DNA of 64,000 nt from Cellulomonas sp. PhB143 (GCF_003752595.1 NZ_RKIJ01000002.1:25036-89035), one strand, 5' to 3'; shown: positions 25,143-33,243, counted from the stretch's first letter. Program-made: numbers and translations. The notes: generated from the letters alone by a model not told the origin.

Positions 25143-25316
25143 GGTTCTCCTCGGGTTCCGGATCCTCGTCCCGGCGGGGACGAGCAGCACCTGCATTGTG
25201 CCGCGCGGGGGCGGCACGGACCACAGCGCCGCGCGGCTCCTGCACGAGCCCGCTCCCCGGCGCTACCGTGGGAACAGGCCGTCGACGAGCCGGTCGGCGC
25301 ACCGAGGAGGCCCAGG

Positions 25317-25649
25317 ATGGCGACGAAGCCGAACGAGACGACGGTGACCCGGATCGCCCTCGAGGGGGTCGGCAGCGACGCGGAGGTCGCACGGCTGCGC
25401 GCCGCGCTCGAGGCGCTCGACGACGCGCCCGACGTGGTCGTGGAGCTTCTCGGTGCAGGTCGCGCCCAGGTCGCCGCGATGTCGTGCCGGCCGCCCGACG
25501 GCGCGGCGCTGCGGGCCGCGCTCGCCGGCGCCGGCTTCACCGTGACGTCCGTCGAGGAGACGACCGAGACGCTCGCGACGGAGGCGGCGGCGCAGGCTCC
25601 CGCGGCGCAGGCCGCCCACGACGAGGCCGCTCACCGCCGTCGGGCCTGA
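25317..25649 (+). CDS. HMA-fold-like small protein upstream of csoR
   Basis: A 110-residue protein with a beta-alpha-beta rhythm (TRIALEGVGSDAEVARLRAAL, VVVELLGAGRAQVAAM, ALRAALAGAGFTVTSVEE) recalling heavy-metal-associated domains. In particular, the last helix-strand ends like HMA GFxV. It lacks the CxxC metal motif and has a single Cys (MSCRPP). The tail is Ala/His-rich (AAQAAHDEAAHRRR). GAGGAGG precedes the ATG. Its place 137 bp before csoR-copA suggests a copper-related role, which is inference; it may be a degenerate chaperone or a sensor. Confidence 0.55.
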   Translation: MATKPNETTVTRIALEGVGSDAEVARLRAALEALDDAPDVVVELLGAGRAQVAAMSCRPPDGAALRAALAGAGFTVTSVEETTETLATEAAAQAPAAQAAHDEAAHRRRA

Positions 25650-25728
25650 CCGGGCCGCCGGTTCCCCTCCCGCCGATCACCGGCGGGGCACGCTCCACGA
25701 CCGCGGGTCGGCGACGTCTCGGTCGCCT

Positions 25729-25768
25729 ATACCCCCGGGTGGTATGCTCTCCTTACCCCTAGGGGGTA
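25729..25768. promoter_or_regulatory. Two CsoR-type operators overlapping the csoR-copA promoter
   Basis: ATACC-CCCGGGT-GGTAT (25729-25745) and TACCCC-TAG-GGGGTA (25754-25768) are C/G-run dyads flanked by TA, the known CsoR operator style. TATGCT (25743-25748) between them could be the -10 element, so bound CsoR would cover the promoter and the transcription start. The csoR ATG is 17 bp further on. Confidence 0.75.
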
Positions 25769-25785
25769 TTGACCGAGGAGCGCAG

Positions 25786-26097
25786 ATGACCGAGCACACC
25801 GCCACGCCCGCACCGCCGCACGGCTACACGCCGGACAAGGACGCCTACCTCAAGCGCATGCGCCGCATCGAGGGCCAGGTGCGCGGCATCGCCCGGATGA
25901 TCGACGAGGACGTGTACTGCATCGACGTCCTCACCCAGGTCGCCGCCGTCACCAAGGCGCTGCAGGCCGTGAGCATCGGGCTCGTCGAGGACCACCTCGG
26001 GCACTGCGTCGTCGACGCCGCCCGGTCGTCGGAGGCCGAGGGCGCCGCGAAGGTCAAGGAGGCGGCCGACGCCATCGGCCGCCTCGTCCGCAGCTGA
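25786..26097 (+). CDS. csoR: Copper-sensing transcriptional repressor
   Basis: DUF156/CsoR family, 103 aa, a four-helix repressor that releases DNA when Cu(I) binds. The C-H-C copper triad is visible: Cys in DVYCIDVLTQ, His and Cys in EDHLGHCVVDA. The family start KDAYLKRMRRIEGQVRGIARM is intact apart from normal variation (key part RRIEGQVRGI). GAGGAG precedes ATG 25786. It is cotranscribed with copA, 56 bp downstream, and two CsoR-style palindromes lie upstream, so negative autoregulation is expected. Confidence 0.95.
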   Translation: MTEHTATPAPPHGYTPDKDAYLKRMRRIEGQVRGIARMIDEDVYCIDVLTQVAAVTKALQAVSIGLVEDHLGHCVVDAARSSEAEGAAKVKEAADAIGRLVRS

Positions 26098-26153
26098 CGT
26101 CGAGCACCCGGGGCGACGGGCGCCGTCGTCCCCCACCGATCGAGGAGGACACC

Positions 26154-28718
26154 ATGACCACGGACCGTACGGCCGTCGGCGAGGTCGACCTCGCCGTCAG
26201 CGGCATGACGTGCGCCTCCTGCGTCGCGCACGTCGAGAAGCGGCTCGCGCAGGTCCCCGGCGTCGAGGCGACGGTGAACCTGCCGCTGGAGTCGGCGCAC
26301 GTCGTCCTCACCCGGGACGTCGCCGACGCCGAGCTGCTGGCCGCGGTCGAGCGCGCCGGGTACACGGCGCGCGTGACGCGGCGGCGGACGGCCGACGGCG
26401 GCGGGCAAGCGGGACACTCGGCGCACTCGGGGCACTCGCCGTCCGAGCACGCGCTCTCCGGCCACTCGATGCCCGAGGGCCACGAGATGGCCGACGGCGA
26501 GGACACGTCCGCGCCCACGCCGGACCGCGGCACCGACCTGCGCCGACGGTTCGAAGTCTCCGCGGTCCTCGCCGTCCCCGTGGTGCTGCTCTCGATGGTC
26601 CCGGCCCTGCAGCTCCCGGGCTGGCAGTGGGTCGTCGCCGCGCTCGCGCTGCCCGTCGTCGTGTGGGGGGCGCTGCCCTTTCACCGCGCGGCGTTCCGGG
26701 CCGCGCGGCACGGCTCGTCGACCATGGACACGCTCGTCTCGATCGGCGTCGTCGCGGCGACGCTCTGGTCGCTGTGGGCGCTGCTGCTCGGCGGCGCGGG
26801 CGAGATCGGCATGCAGATGGAGCTGTCGCTGCTGCCGTCGCGGACCCACGAGGGGCCGCCGGAGCTGTACTTCGAGGTCGCCGTCGTCGTGACCGTGTTC
26901 CTGCTCGGCGGCCGCTGGGCCGAGCACCGCTCGCGGCGGCGCGCGGGCGATGCGCTGCGCTCGCTCCTGGAGCTTGGTGCCACGGAGGCCGAGCGGGTCG
27001 TCGACGACGGACCGCAGGGCGAGCGCCGCACCGAGCGGGTCCCGGCCGCCGAGCTGCGCGAGGGCGACCTCTTCGTCGTCCGCCCCGGGTCCACGGTCGC
27101 GACCGACGGCATCGTCGTCGAGGGCTCGAGCGCCGTCGACACCTCGCTCCTGACCGGCGAGCCCGTGCCCGTGGACGTCGGCCCCGGCGACGACGTGACG
27201 GGCGCGACCGTCAACACCTCCGGGCACCTGGTCGTGCGGGCCACCCGCGTGGGCGAGGAGACAACGCTCGCGCAGATCGGGCGGCTGGTCACGCAGGCGC
27301 AGACCGGCAAGGCGCCCGTCCAGCGGCTCGCCGACCGGATCTCCGCCGTGTTCGTGCCGGTCGTGCTCGGCGTCGCGGTGCTCACGCTCGTCGGCTGGCT
27401 GCTCGCCGGCGCCGCCGTGTCGTTCGCGTTCACCGCCGCCGTCGCGGTGCTGATCATCGCCTGCCCGTGCGCGCTCGGCCTCGCTACCCCGACCGCCCTG
27501 CTCGTCGGCACGGGCCGCGGCGCCCAGCTCGGCGTCCTGATCAAGGGCCCCGAGGTGCTCGAGTCCACGCGCCGCGTCGACACGGTCGTGCTCGACAAGA
27601 CCGGCACCGTCACCCAGGGGCGCATGACGCTCGAGACGGTCGTGCCGGCGCCGGGCACGGATGCCGACGACGCCCTCGCGCACGCCGGAGCGGTGGAGGC
27701 GCTGAGCGAGCACCCGATCGCGCAGGCGGTCGCCGACGCCGCCGCCAGCTCCGCCGCTCCCCCCTCCGCCGCTCCCCCTTCCGCCGCTCCCCCCTCCGCC
27801 GAGAAGTCGAATTCCGCCCCTGTTTCGCCCGTTTCAGGGGCCGAATTCGACGTCTCGGCGGACTCAGGTCCCTCCACGGGGGCCGACGGCGTCGTGGTCG
27901 GCTCGCTGCAGGCGTTCGGCTTCCGCAGCGTCCCCGGCGGCGGCGTCGAGGCCGTCGTGCGCCGCGCCCACTCGGGCCTGTCCCCCGCCTCCGGGACCGT
28001 CCAGCTCGGCGCGTCGCTCAACGCGCGCCGCGTCGTCGTCGGCCGCCTCACCTGGATCGAGGAGCAGGGCCTGACGGTCCCCGCCGAGGTGTCCGACGCC
28101 GTGGCGCGGGCCGAGGAGTCCGGCGCCACCGCCGTCGTCGTCGCCTGGGACGGCGCGGCCCGCGCGGCGCTCGTGCTGCGCGACCGGGTCAAGGACACCT
28201 CCGCCGAGGCCGTCGCCGAGCTCGTCGCTCTGGGGCTGCGGCCGATGCTGCTCACCGGCGACGGCGAGGGCGCCGCACGCACCGCCGCCCGCGCCGTCGG
28301 GATCGACGACGCCGACGTGATCGCCCGCGTCCTGCCCCAGGACAAGGTCGACGTCGTCGGCCGCCTGCGGTCCGAGGGACGCGTCGTGGCCATGGTGGGC
28401 GACGGCGTGAACGACGCCGCGGCGCTGGCGGGCGCGGACCTCGGCCTCGCGATGGGCACCGGCACGGACGTCGCGATCGAGGCGAGCGACATCACGCTCG
28501 TGCGCGGCGACCTGCGCTCGGCCGCCACGGCGATCCGCCTCTCGCGCCGGACGCTGCGGATCATCAAGCAGAACCTGTTCTGGGCGTTCGCCTACAACGT
28601 GGCGGCGATCCCGCTCGCGGCGGCGGGCCTGCTCAACCCGATGATCGCGGGCGCGGCGATGGCCGCGAGCTCGGTGATCGTCGTCGGCAACTCGCTGCGC
28701 CTGCGCCGCGCCGGCTGA
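26154..28718 (+). CDS. copA: Cu(I)-exporting P-type ATPase
   Basis: Membrane pump that exports copper at the cost of ATP, 854 aa. One N-terminal HMA domain has GMTCASC (Cys20, Cys23). A His/Met-rich segment follows (GHSAHSGHS to EGHEM, about 86-115). Membrane helices flank the actuator TGEPVPV. The CPC ion site is in IIACPCALGLATP (Cys437), the phosphorylated Asp in DKTGTVTQG (Asp481) and the hinge in GDGVNDAAALAGAD. Between about residues 533 and 575 the nucleotide-binding part carries three SAAPP repeats and then a peptide encoded by a 68-bp palindrome, an insertion not expected in the family. GAGGAGG precedes the ATG; the gene follows csoR. Confidence 0.95.
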   Translation: MTTDRTAVGEVDLAVSGMTCASCVAHVEKRLAQVPGVEATVNLPLESAHVVLTRDVADAELLAAVERAGYTARVTRRRTADGGGQAGHSAHSGHSPSEHALSGHSMPEGHEMADGEDTSAPTPDRGTDLRRRFEVSAVLAVPVVLLSMVPALQLPGWQWVVAALALPVVVWGALPFHRAAFRAARHGSSTMDTLVSIGVVAATLWSLWALLLGGAGEIGMQMELSLLPSRTHEGPPELYFEVAVVVTVFLLGGRWAEHRSRRRAGDALRSLLELGATEAERVVDDGPQGERRTERVPAAELREGDLFVVRPGSTVATDGIVVEGSSAVDTSLLTGEPVPVDVGPGDDVTGATVNTSGHLVVRATRVGEETTLAQIGRLVTQAQTGKAPVQRLADRISAVFVPVVLGVAVLTLVGWLLAGAAVSFAFTAAVAVLIIACPCALGLATPTALLVGTGRGAQLGVLIKGPEVLESTRRVDTVVLDKTGTVTQGRMTLETVVPAPGTDADDALAHAGAVEALSEHPIAQAVADAAASSAAPPSAAPPSAAPPSAEKSNSAPVSPVSGAEFDVSADSGPSTGADGVVVGSLQAFGFRSVPGGGVEAVVRRAHSGLSPASGTVQLGASLNARRVVVGRLTWIEEQGLTVPAEVSDAVARAEESGATAVVVAWDGAARAALVLRDRVKDTSAEAVAELVALGLRPMLLTGDGEGAARTAARAVGIDDADVIARVLPQDKVDVVGRLRSEGRVVAMVGDGVNDAAALAGADLGLAMGTGTDVAIEASDITLVRGDLRSAATAIRLSRRTLRIIKQNLFWAFAYNVAAIPLAAAGLLNPMIAGAAMAASSVIVVGNSLRLRRAG
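27795..27862. repeat. 68-bp palindromic element inside the copA reading frame
   Basis: Outer arms TCCGCCGAGA (27795-27804) and GTCGAATTC (27806-27814) pair with GAATTCGAC (27843-27851) and TCTCGGCGGA (27853-27862), with one mismatch at 27805/27852. An inner stem GCCCCTG/CAGGGGC follows. Just upstream is a 15-bp direct repeat (CCGCCGCTCCCCCC type) in three copies, encoding SAAPP. The whole insert keeps the copA frame open. Confidence 0.85.
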
Positions 28719-28732
28719 CGGCCCCCTCCCAC

Positions 28733-28815
28733 GCCGAGCACGGGGTTGCCGCCGGGTCAGCCATCGAGATCCGGCGGGAACCCCATGCTCGGCCGGCGCG
28801 AACCCCGTGCTCGGC
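28733..28815. repeat. Intergenic palindromic repeat family C
   Basis: GCCGAGCACGGGGTT (28733-28747) is followed by two inverted copies, AACCCCATGCTCGGC (28779-28793) and AACCCCGTGCTCGGC (28801-28815). The element lies between the convergent copA and ABC permease genes and can fold in alternative ways. It may act as a terminator for both. Confidence 0.75.
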
Positions 28816-28834
28816 AGCCGGCACGAGGTCCGCG

Positions 28835-29638
28835 TCAGCGGAACCGGCGGCCCTCGTCGCGCCGGTACGCCCACCCGGCCAGCGCGGCGAAGGCCACCGT
28901 CCACCCGAGGAGCACGAGCCACGCGCCGGAGTACGCGGCCTCGCCGGTCACCGCCTGGACCACGAGGTCGCGCCCGGCGCGCGTCGGCGTCGCCATCGAG
29001 ATGCCGTCGAGCCAGGACGGGAACAGCTGCGGCGGCAGGAACAGCCCGCCGGCGAACGCGAGCGGGAACAGGATCACCTGCACCACGGGCAGCGCCGCCT
29101 TCGCGGACAGCGAGTACCCGACGCCGATGCCGAGCAGCGTGAACGGCACCGCGACGAGCAGCAGCGTGCCGACCCCCGCGAGCAGCTGGACCGGCGACGG
29201 GGCCGCCGCGGTGAACAGCCACCCGATCAGCACGACGGGCACGACGCCGAACAACGAGAAGATCGCCCCGTTGACGATCCGGCCGATCATGCGGGGCGCG
29301 GGGCCCGCGGGCAGCGAGCGCAGGAACGGGTCGAACGGCTGCTGACGGTCCTCCGCGACACCGAGCCCGTAGGTGAAGAGGCTCGCGGAGCAGATCGCGA
29401 ACAGGCTCAGGCTCGCGACCGCGATCGTGGACGCGACCGGGTCGCTCGCCACCTCCTCCTGCGGCACCACGAAGAAGAACATCGCGAGCGCCGGGAAGAT
29501 CAGGTTGCCGAGCACCGCGATCGGCACCCGGACCGACTCGAGGAACTGGTACTTCAGGTGCAGCCACGTCAGGCGTGCCGGACCGACGACGCCGCCCGCC
29601 CCGTCCCTGCTGCTCGCCGCAGCGCCGATCGTGCTCAT
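28835..29638 (-). CDS. ABC-2 type exporter permease
   Basis: A 267-residue membrane subunit with about six hydrophobic helices (first near VPIAVLGNLIFPALAMFFFVV). The pattern is that of actinobacterial ABC-2 permeases that work with a DrrA-like ATPase: LFTYGLGVAEDRQQPFDPFLRSLP in the first cytoplasmic loop region and AFAGGLFLPPQLFPSWLDGIS before the last helix. ATG 29638 overlaps the ATPase stop by four bases and has GGAGGAG upstream. It is the last gene of a four-gene operon. The substrate (drug, lipid or peptide) is unknown. Confidence 0.88.
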   Translation of the reverse strand: MSTIGAAASSRDGAGGVVGPARLTWLHLKYQFLESVRVPIAVLGNLIFPALAMFFFVVPQEEVASDPVASTIAVASLSLFAICSASLFTYGLGVAEDRQQPFDPFLRSLPAGPAPRMIGRIVNGAIFSLFGVVPVVLIGWLFTAAAPSPVQLLAGVGTLLLVAVPFTLLGIGVGYSLSAKAALPVVQVILFPLAFAGGLFLPPQLFPSWLDGISMATPTRAGRDLVVQAVTGEAAYSGAWLVLLGWTVAFAALAGWAYRRDEGRRFR

Positions 29639-30600
29639 CGTGCTCCTCCTCCCGCTCGCGCCGCCGGTTCCTCGGCGGGCCCGACCATCTGCTCGAACGC
29701 CTCCTCGAGGGAGGCGCCCCGGATCTCCAGCCCGCGAAAGCGCGCGCCGGAGGTGACGAGCTCGCGGACCAGCGCGTCGGCGTCGGGCGTGTAGAGCTCG
29801 AACCGCACGTCCCCCGCCGGCCCGCCGGCCCGCTCGGCCCGGACGACGCCCGGCAGCTCGTCGAGCGGGCCGTCGCCGTGCACCACGACCCGCCGCAGCG
29901 AGACCTGCGCGAGGATCTCCTCGAGCGAGTCGTCCGCGCGCACCCGGCCCTGGTCGACGACGACCACCCGCTGCGCGAGCTCCTGCACCTCCTCGAGGTA
30001 GTGGCTCGTGAGCAGCACCGTGCCGCCGCCCGCGTGGTACTCCCGGATCGCTGCCCACAGCGCCTGGCGGGCACCCACGTCGAGGCCGGTGGTCGGCTCG
30101 TCGAGCAGGACGACGCGCGGGCGGCCCACGAGCGAGAGCGCCACCGCGAGGCGCCGCTTCTGCCCGCCGGACAGCGACCCGGTCTGGCGCCCGGCGAGGT
30201 CTCCGATGCCGAACTGCTCGAGCAGGTCACCGGTGGCCACGCGGTCGGGGTAGTGCCGTCCGACGAAGTCGACCACCTCGCGCACCTTCAGTGTGGGGGG
30301 CAGACCGGTCTCCTGCGGCGTCATCCCGAGCGGAACGCGCGCGGCCGCGTCGCGCGGGTCGCGCCCGAGCAGGCGCACCGTCCCGGCGTCGGGCCGCCGC
30401 AGGCCGCTGACCAGCGAGAGCAGCGTGGACTTGCCCGCACCGTTCGGGCCGAGGAGCCCGACGAGCTCGCCCGCGCCCACGGTGAGCGAGACGTCCTCGA
30501 GCGCCGTGACGTCGCCGAAGCGCTTGGTGACGTGCTCGACCGCGACGACCGGGACGCCGTCGGGCACGCCGGGCAGGTGATCGACCCTCGACCGCGTCAT
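29635..30600 (-). CDS. ABC exporter ATP-binding protein (DrrA/CcmA-like)
   Basis: 321-residue ATPase. Walker A GPNGAGKST, Q-loop TPQETGLP, signature LSGGQKRRLAVAL, Walker B VVLLDEPTTGLD and the switch His in LLTSHYLEE are all present, so it should be active. The C-terminal ~90 residues form the DrrA-type accessory domain (DDSLEEILAQV, EEAFEQMVG). It energises the permease encoded directly downstream (ATGA overlap) and follows the HTH gene with another ATGA overlap. Confidence 0.93.
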   Translation of the reverse strand: MTRSRVDHLPGVPDGVPVVAVEHVTKRFGDVTALEDVSLTVGAGELVGLLGPNGAGKSTLLSLVSGLRRPDAGTVRLLGRDPRDAAARVPLGMTPQETGLPPTLKVREVVDFVGRHYPDRVATGDLLEQFGIGDLAGRQTGSLSGGQKRRLAVALSLVGRPRVVLLDEPTTGLDVGARQALWAAIREYHAGGGTVLLTSHYLEEVQELAQRVVVVDQGRVRADDSLEEILAQVSLRRVVVHGDGPLDELPGVVRAERAGGPAGDVRFELYTPDADALVRELVTSGARFRGLEIRGASLEEAFEQMVGPAEEPAARAGGGAR

Positions 30601-30902
30601 GATCCCGCTCCCTTCAGCAGCGCGGCCAGCTGGTCCTGATACTGCTCGAACGCTCGCCGGCCGCGCGGCGAGAGCTCGAGATATGTGGCCGGCGTGCGGC
30701 CCTCATGGGTCTTGTGGACGACGACGTAACCCGCCTCCTCGAGGCGGCGCACGTGGGTCGACAGGTTGCCGGCCGTCATGTCGAGCAGCTTCTGCAGCCG
30801 GGGGAACGCGAGGCTGTCGCGGGGAGCGAGCGCCGCGAGGGTCGCGACGACGCGCAGCCGGGACGCGGCGTGGATGACGGGGTCGAGGGGCTCGTCAGGC
30901 AA
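30597..30902 (-). CDS. Winged-helix transcriptional regulator of the ABC-2 operon
   Basis: A 101-residue single-domain regulator of the MarR/PadR-like HTH_34 group. The recognition region is LAFPRLQKLLDMTAGNLSTH (helix-turn-helix), then VRRLEEAGYVVVHKTHEGR (helix plus wing) and TYLELSPRGRRAFEQY. The start is TTG at 30902, inside the end of the upstream gene (8-bp overlap), with no good ribosome site, so translation probably depends on coupling. It lies within the ABC-2 operon and is a likely autoregulator acting at the palindrome 31665-31681. Confidence 0.85.
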   Translation of the reverse strand: MPDEPLDPVIHAASRLRVVATLAALAPRDSLAFPRLQKLLDMTAGNLSTHVRRLEEAGYVVVHKTHEGRTPATYLELSPRGRRAFEQYQDQLAALLKGAGS

Positions 30903-31626
30903 CGGTCGACCCGTCCTGGCGACCCGCGACCGCGCGACGACGACGGCCGGCGCCGAGCTGCGTCACGACCGCCATCGCGAGGAAACCTCCGCCGCCCGCG
31001 AGCGCCATCACGAGGTACGTCGTGGGCATCCCGACCAGCGACGCCGCCCCGCCGACGAGCAGGATCCACACGCCGAGGACGTAGAGCCGCCCGTCGCCCC
31101 AGAGCAAGGCGCTCATCAGGTACATCAGCCCGACGACGAGGCAGACCGCGCCGTTGGCGACGAGCGCGACGACGTCGGCGTCGACGCCGCTGCCCGACAC
31201 CCCGGCGACGACGAGGTTCATCACGAGGAAGCCGAGGAACCACGCCCACCCGTACATCGCGCCGGTGCGCGCGCTGGGGCCGCGGACGCCGGACGCGCGC
31301 CGCACGCTGTGCACGATGGTCACGACCATCGCCACGACGATCATGACCCCGTAGACCACGAACGCCCAGGCCGTCGGGTAGTCCCCGGCGGCGCCCGTGG
31401 TCGTCCACAGGGCGCCGAAGCCGAGCAGCCAGGCGACGCCCCAGACGCCGTAGAGGATCCGGCCGTCGGGGCGCATCTGCGTGCCGGTGCGCTCCCGCTG
31501 CTCACGGATGAGGCGGGCGCCCTCGGCGGGATCGAGCGGCGGCTCGGCGTCCGGTGCGTAGGGCGGGACTTGGGGCTGGATGCGGGGCGGGACATCGCGC
31601 GGGACGTCGGGCTGGTCGGTGCTCAT
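30895..31626 (-). CDS. Membrane protein of unknown function, first gene of the ABC-2 operon
   Basis: A 243-residue protein. The N-terminal ~70 residues are Pro-rich and cytoplasmic (DVPPRIQPQVPPYAPD, LIREQRERTGTQMRPDG). Six hydrophobic helices follow (GVWGVAWLLGFGALW, WAFVVYGVMIVVAMVV, and so on), then a basic tail. ATG 31626 has GGGAG upstream; a longer frame to 31701 would run through the operator and is rejected. It is cotranscribed with the regulator and the transporter, so it may be an accessory or sensing component. No family name is assigned. Confidence 0.75.
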   Translation of the reverse strand: MSTDQPDVPRDVPPRIQPQVPPYAPDAEPPLDPAEGARLIREQRERTGTQMRPDGRILYGVWGVAWLLGFGALWTTTGAAGDYPTAWAFVVYGVMIVVAMVVTIVHSVRRASGVRGPSARTGAMYGWAWFLGFLVMNLVVAGVSGSGVDADVVALVANGAVCLVVGLMYLMSALLWGDGRLYVLGVWILLVGGAASLVGMPTTYLVMALAGGGGFLAMAVVTQLGAGRRRRAVAGRQDGSTVA

Positions 31627-31664
31627 CGTGGCTCCCTGGGGGTCCGCACTGCGGGTCTGCTTCG

Positions 31665-31681
31665 AGTTTGCGTTGCAAACT
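31665..31681. promoter_or_regulatory. Palindrome AGTTTGC-GTT-GCAAACT upstream of the ABC-2 operon
   Basis: A perfect 7-bp dyad with 3-bp spacer, 39 bp upstream of the first operon gene. It is AT-richer than its surroundings, and a second GCAAAG half-site lies beside it. It is the likely operator of the operon's own winged-helix regulator (inference). Confidence 0.6.
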
Positions 31682-31737
31682 ACTTTGCAGCCAACCACCA
31701 CGGCGCCGGATGCGCAAGGGGTACGAGGGACCGACGG

Positions 31738-33108
31738 TCAGGGGGCGGTCGTCGCGCCCGACGTCGTGCCCGTGCTGCCGGCCGCGCCGGACCCGACCGA
31801 CGCCCCCGAGCTGCCGGTCGAGCCCGTGCTGCTCCCGGTGCCGGCCGAACCCGTCGCCGAGCCGTCCGAACCGCCCGCCGTCCCACCGGTGCCGGTGTCC
31901 GCCCCGGTGTCCGCCCCGGTGCCGTCCGTGCCGGTGTCCGCCCCGGATCCGCCCGTGCCCGAGCCGCCCGTGCCGTCCCCGGCGGTCGATCCGCCGGTCC
32001 CGGCGTCCGTGGCGCCCGAGCCTCCGGCGTCGGTCCCGTCCGCTGCTCCCGAGCCGCCCGACGTCGATCCCCCGGACGCCGCCCCACCTGTCCCGGCGCT
32101 TCCCGCCCCGGACCCCGCGGCCGCGCCGCCGTCGTCGTCGACGGCACCGTCCTTCGCGTCCGCCGGGGCGCCGGCACCGTCGTCACCGGCGTCGCCGTCG
32201 TCATCGGCACCGTCGTCGGGCGACGTCGCGCGCGTCGCGTCGTCGGCCGTCCCGTCCCCGACCTCCGTCCCGCCGTCGCCGGACTGCCCGGCGCGCGCAC
32301 CGTCGTCGGGCACGACGTCCCGCGAGGACCCGGAACCGGACACCACGCGCGAGATGCTCGAGCCGGAGCCGTCCTGCCCGTGCAGCGCGTCGGTCAGCGG
32401 CTTGCCGAGGACGACCTCGACCATGGTCACGCCCGCGACCAGCACCGCGAACAGCGCGGCCGAGGCGACGACGAGCCGCCGCCGCGTCGACCACCGACGG
32501 CGACGCGCGGGCTGCGCGGGCTGCGTCGGCGCAGGCTGCGCGGCCTGCGCCGCCTCGGCGTCGCTCGCGTCGCCGTCGTGCCCCGGGCCCGCGTGGTGCA
32601 CGACGCCGCACGCGCACCGGTGCGGAAGGTCCTCCAGCCCGGGCAGCGGCAGCGTGCCCTGGACCGGCACGCCGGTCGCGGCGACGCCGCGCGGGCCGTC
32701 GACGGCGCCCCCGTCCGCGGCGCCCCCGTCCGCAGTGTCGCCGCCCCCAGAACCGGCCTCGCCCGCCTGCGCCCCCGCACGGAGCGCGGGCCGCAGCGCC
32801 GCGACCCCGCGCCGCGTGCGCAGGAGCGAGTGCGTCCACACGTAGTTGCCGACGACGGTCATCACGCTCGCGACCGCGGCACCGACGATCGTCCCGGCGA
32901 CGCCGAGGTACGACAGCGCGACGGTCGAGCTGACGGCGGCGAGCGCGCTGGCCGCGACCTGGGTGACCGTCAGCCGCGGGGGTGCGGGGGCGGCAGGCTC
33001 CTCGCTCGGCGGGGTGGCCGTCGGGCCGCCGACCTGCGTCGATACCGTCCTGGTCGTCGTCTCGCCGGTCGGGTCGGTGGTGCGGGGCGGTCCCTGGAGC
33101 GTGGTCAC
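31738..33108 (-). CDS. Membrane protein with long acidic Gly/Ser/Thr-rich tail
   Basis: A 456-residue protein of unknown function. Residues 45-90 contain two hydrophobic stretches (VAASALAAVSSTVALSYLGV, TIVGAAVASVMTVVGNYVW). A Cys/His cluster follows (HRCACGVVHHAGPGHD, about 168-183), then a third hydrophobic helix (LVVASAALFAVLVAGVTMVE, about 226-246). The last ~180 residues are disordered Asp/Gly/Ser/Thr repeats such as GSGTGGSGADTGTDGTG. The conserved piece GKPLTDALHGQDGSGSS after the last helix recurs in actinobacterial membrane proteins. The GTG start follows TAGCGT by six bases (leaderless). The tail is likely extracellular. Confidence 0.72.
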   Translation of the reverse strand: MTTLQGPPRTTDPTGETTTRTVSTQVGGPTATPPSEEPAAPAPPRLTVTQVAASALAAVSSTVALSYLGVAGTIVGAAVASVMTVVGNYVWTHSLLRTRRGVAALRPALRAGAQAGEAGSGGGDTADGGAADGGAVDGPRGVAATGVPVQGTLPLPGLEDLPHRCACGVVHHAGPGHDGDASDAEAAQAAQPAPTQPAQPARRRRWSTRRRLVVASAALFAVLVAGVTMVEVVLGKPLTDALHGQDGSGSSISRVVSGSGSSRDVVPDDGARAGQSGDGGTEVGDGTADDATRATSPDDGADDDGDAGDDGAGAPADAKDGAVDDDGGAAAGSGAGSAGTGGAASGGSTSGGSGAADGTDAGGSGATDAGTGGSTAGDGTGGSGTGGSGADTGTDGTGADTGADTGTGGTAGGSDGSATGSAGTGSSTGSTGSSGASVGSGAAGSTGTTSGATTAP

Positions 33109-33120
33109 GCCGCCACGCTA
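33109..33120 (-). promoter_or_regulatory. Candidate leaderless promoter (-10 TAGCGT) for the long-tailed membrane protein
   Basis: On the minus strand TAGCGT is followed by six bases (GGCGGC) and the GTG at 33108. There is no Shine-Dalgarno sequence. Confidence 0.5.
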
Positions 33121-33231
33121 GGGGGGCCGTCCGGACGACCCCTGCCGGGGACGCGGGCGTTCCACGACGAACGTGTGAGGATGCGGTGACGACGCGGGAG
33201 GACGCCGGGAGGCGCCGCCGGGCACGGGTGC

Positions 33232-33243
33232 TATAACCGGGAG
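33232..33243 (+). promoter_or_regulatory. Candidate leaderless promoter (-10 TATAAC) for the CPBP-type gene
   Basis: TATAAC (33232-33237), then six bases, then the GTG start at 33244. The GGGAG touching the GTG is too close to serve as a ribosome site. Confidence 0.55.
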
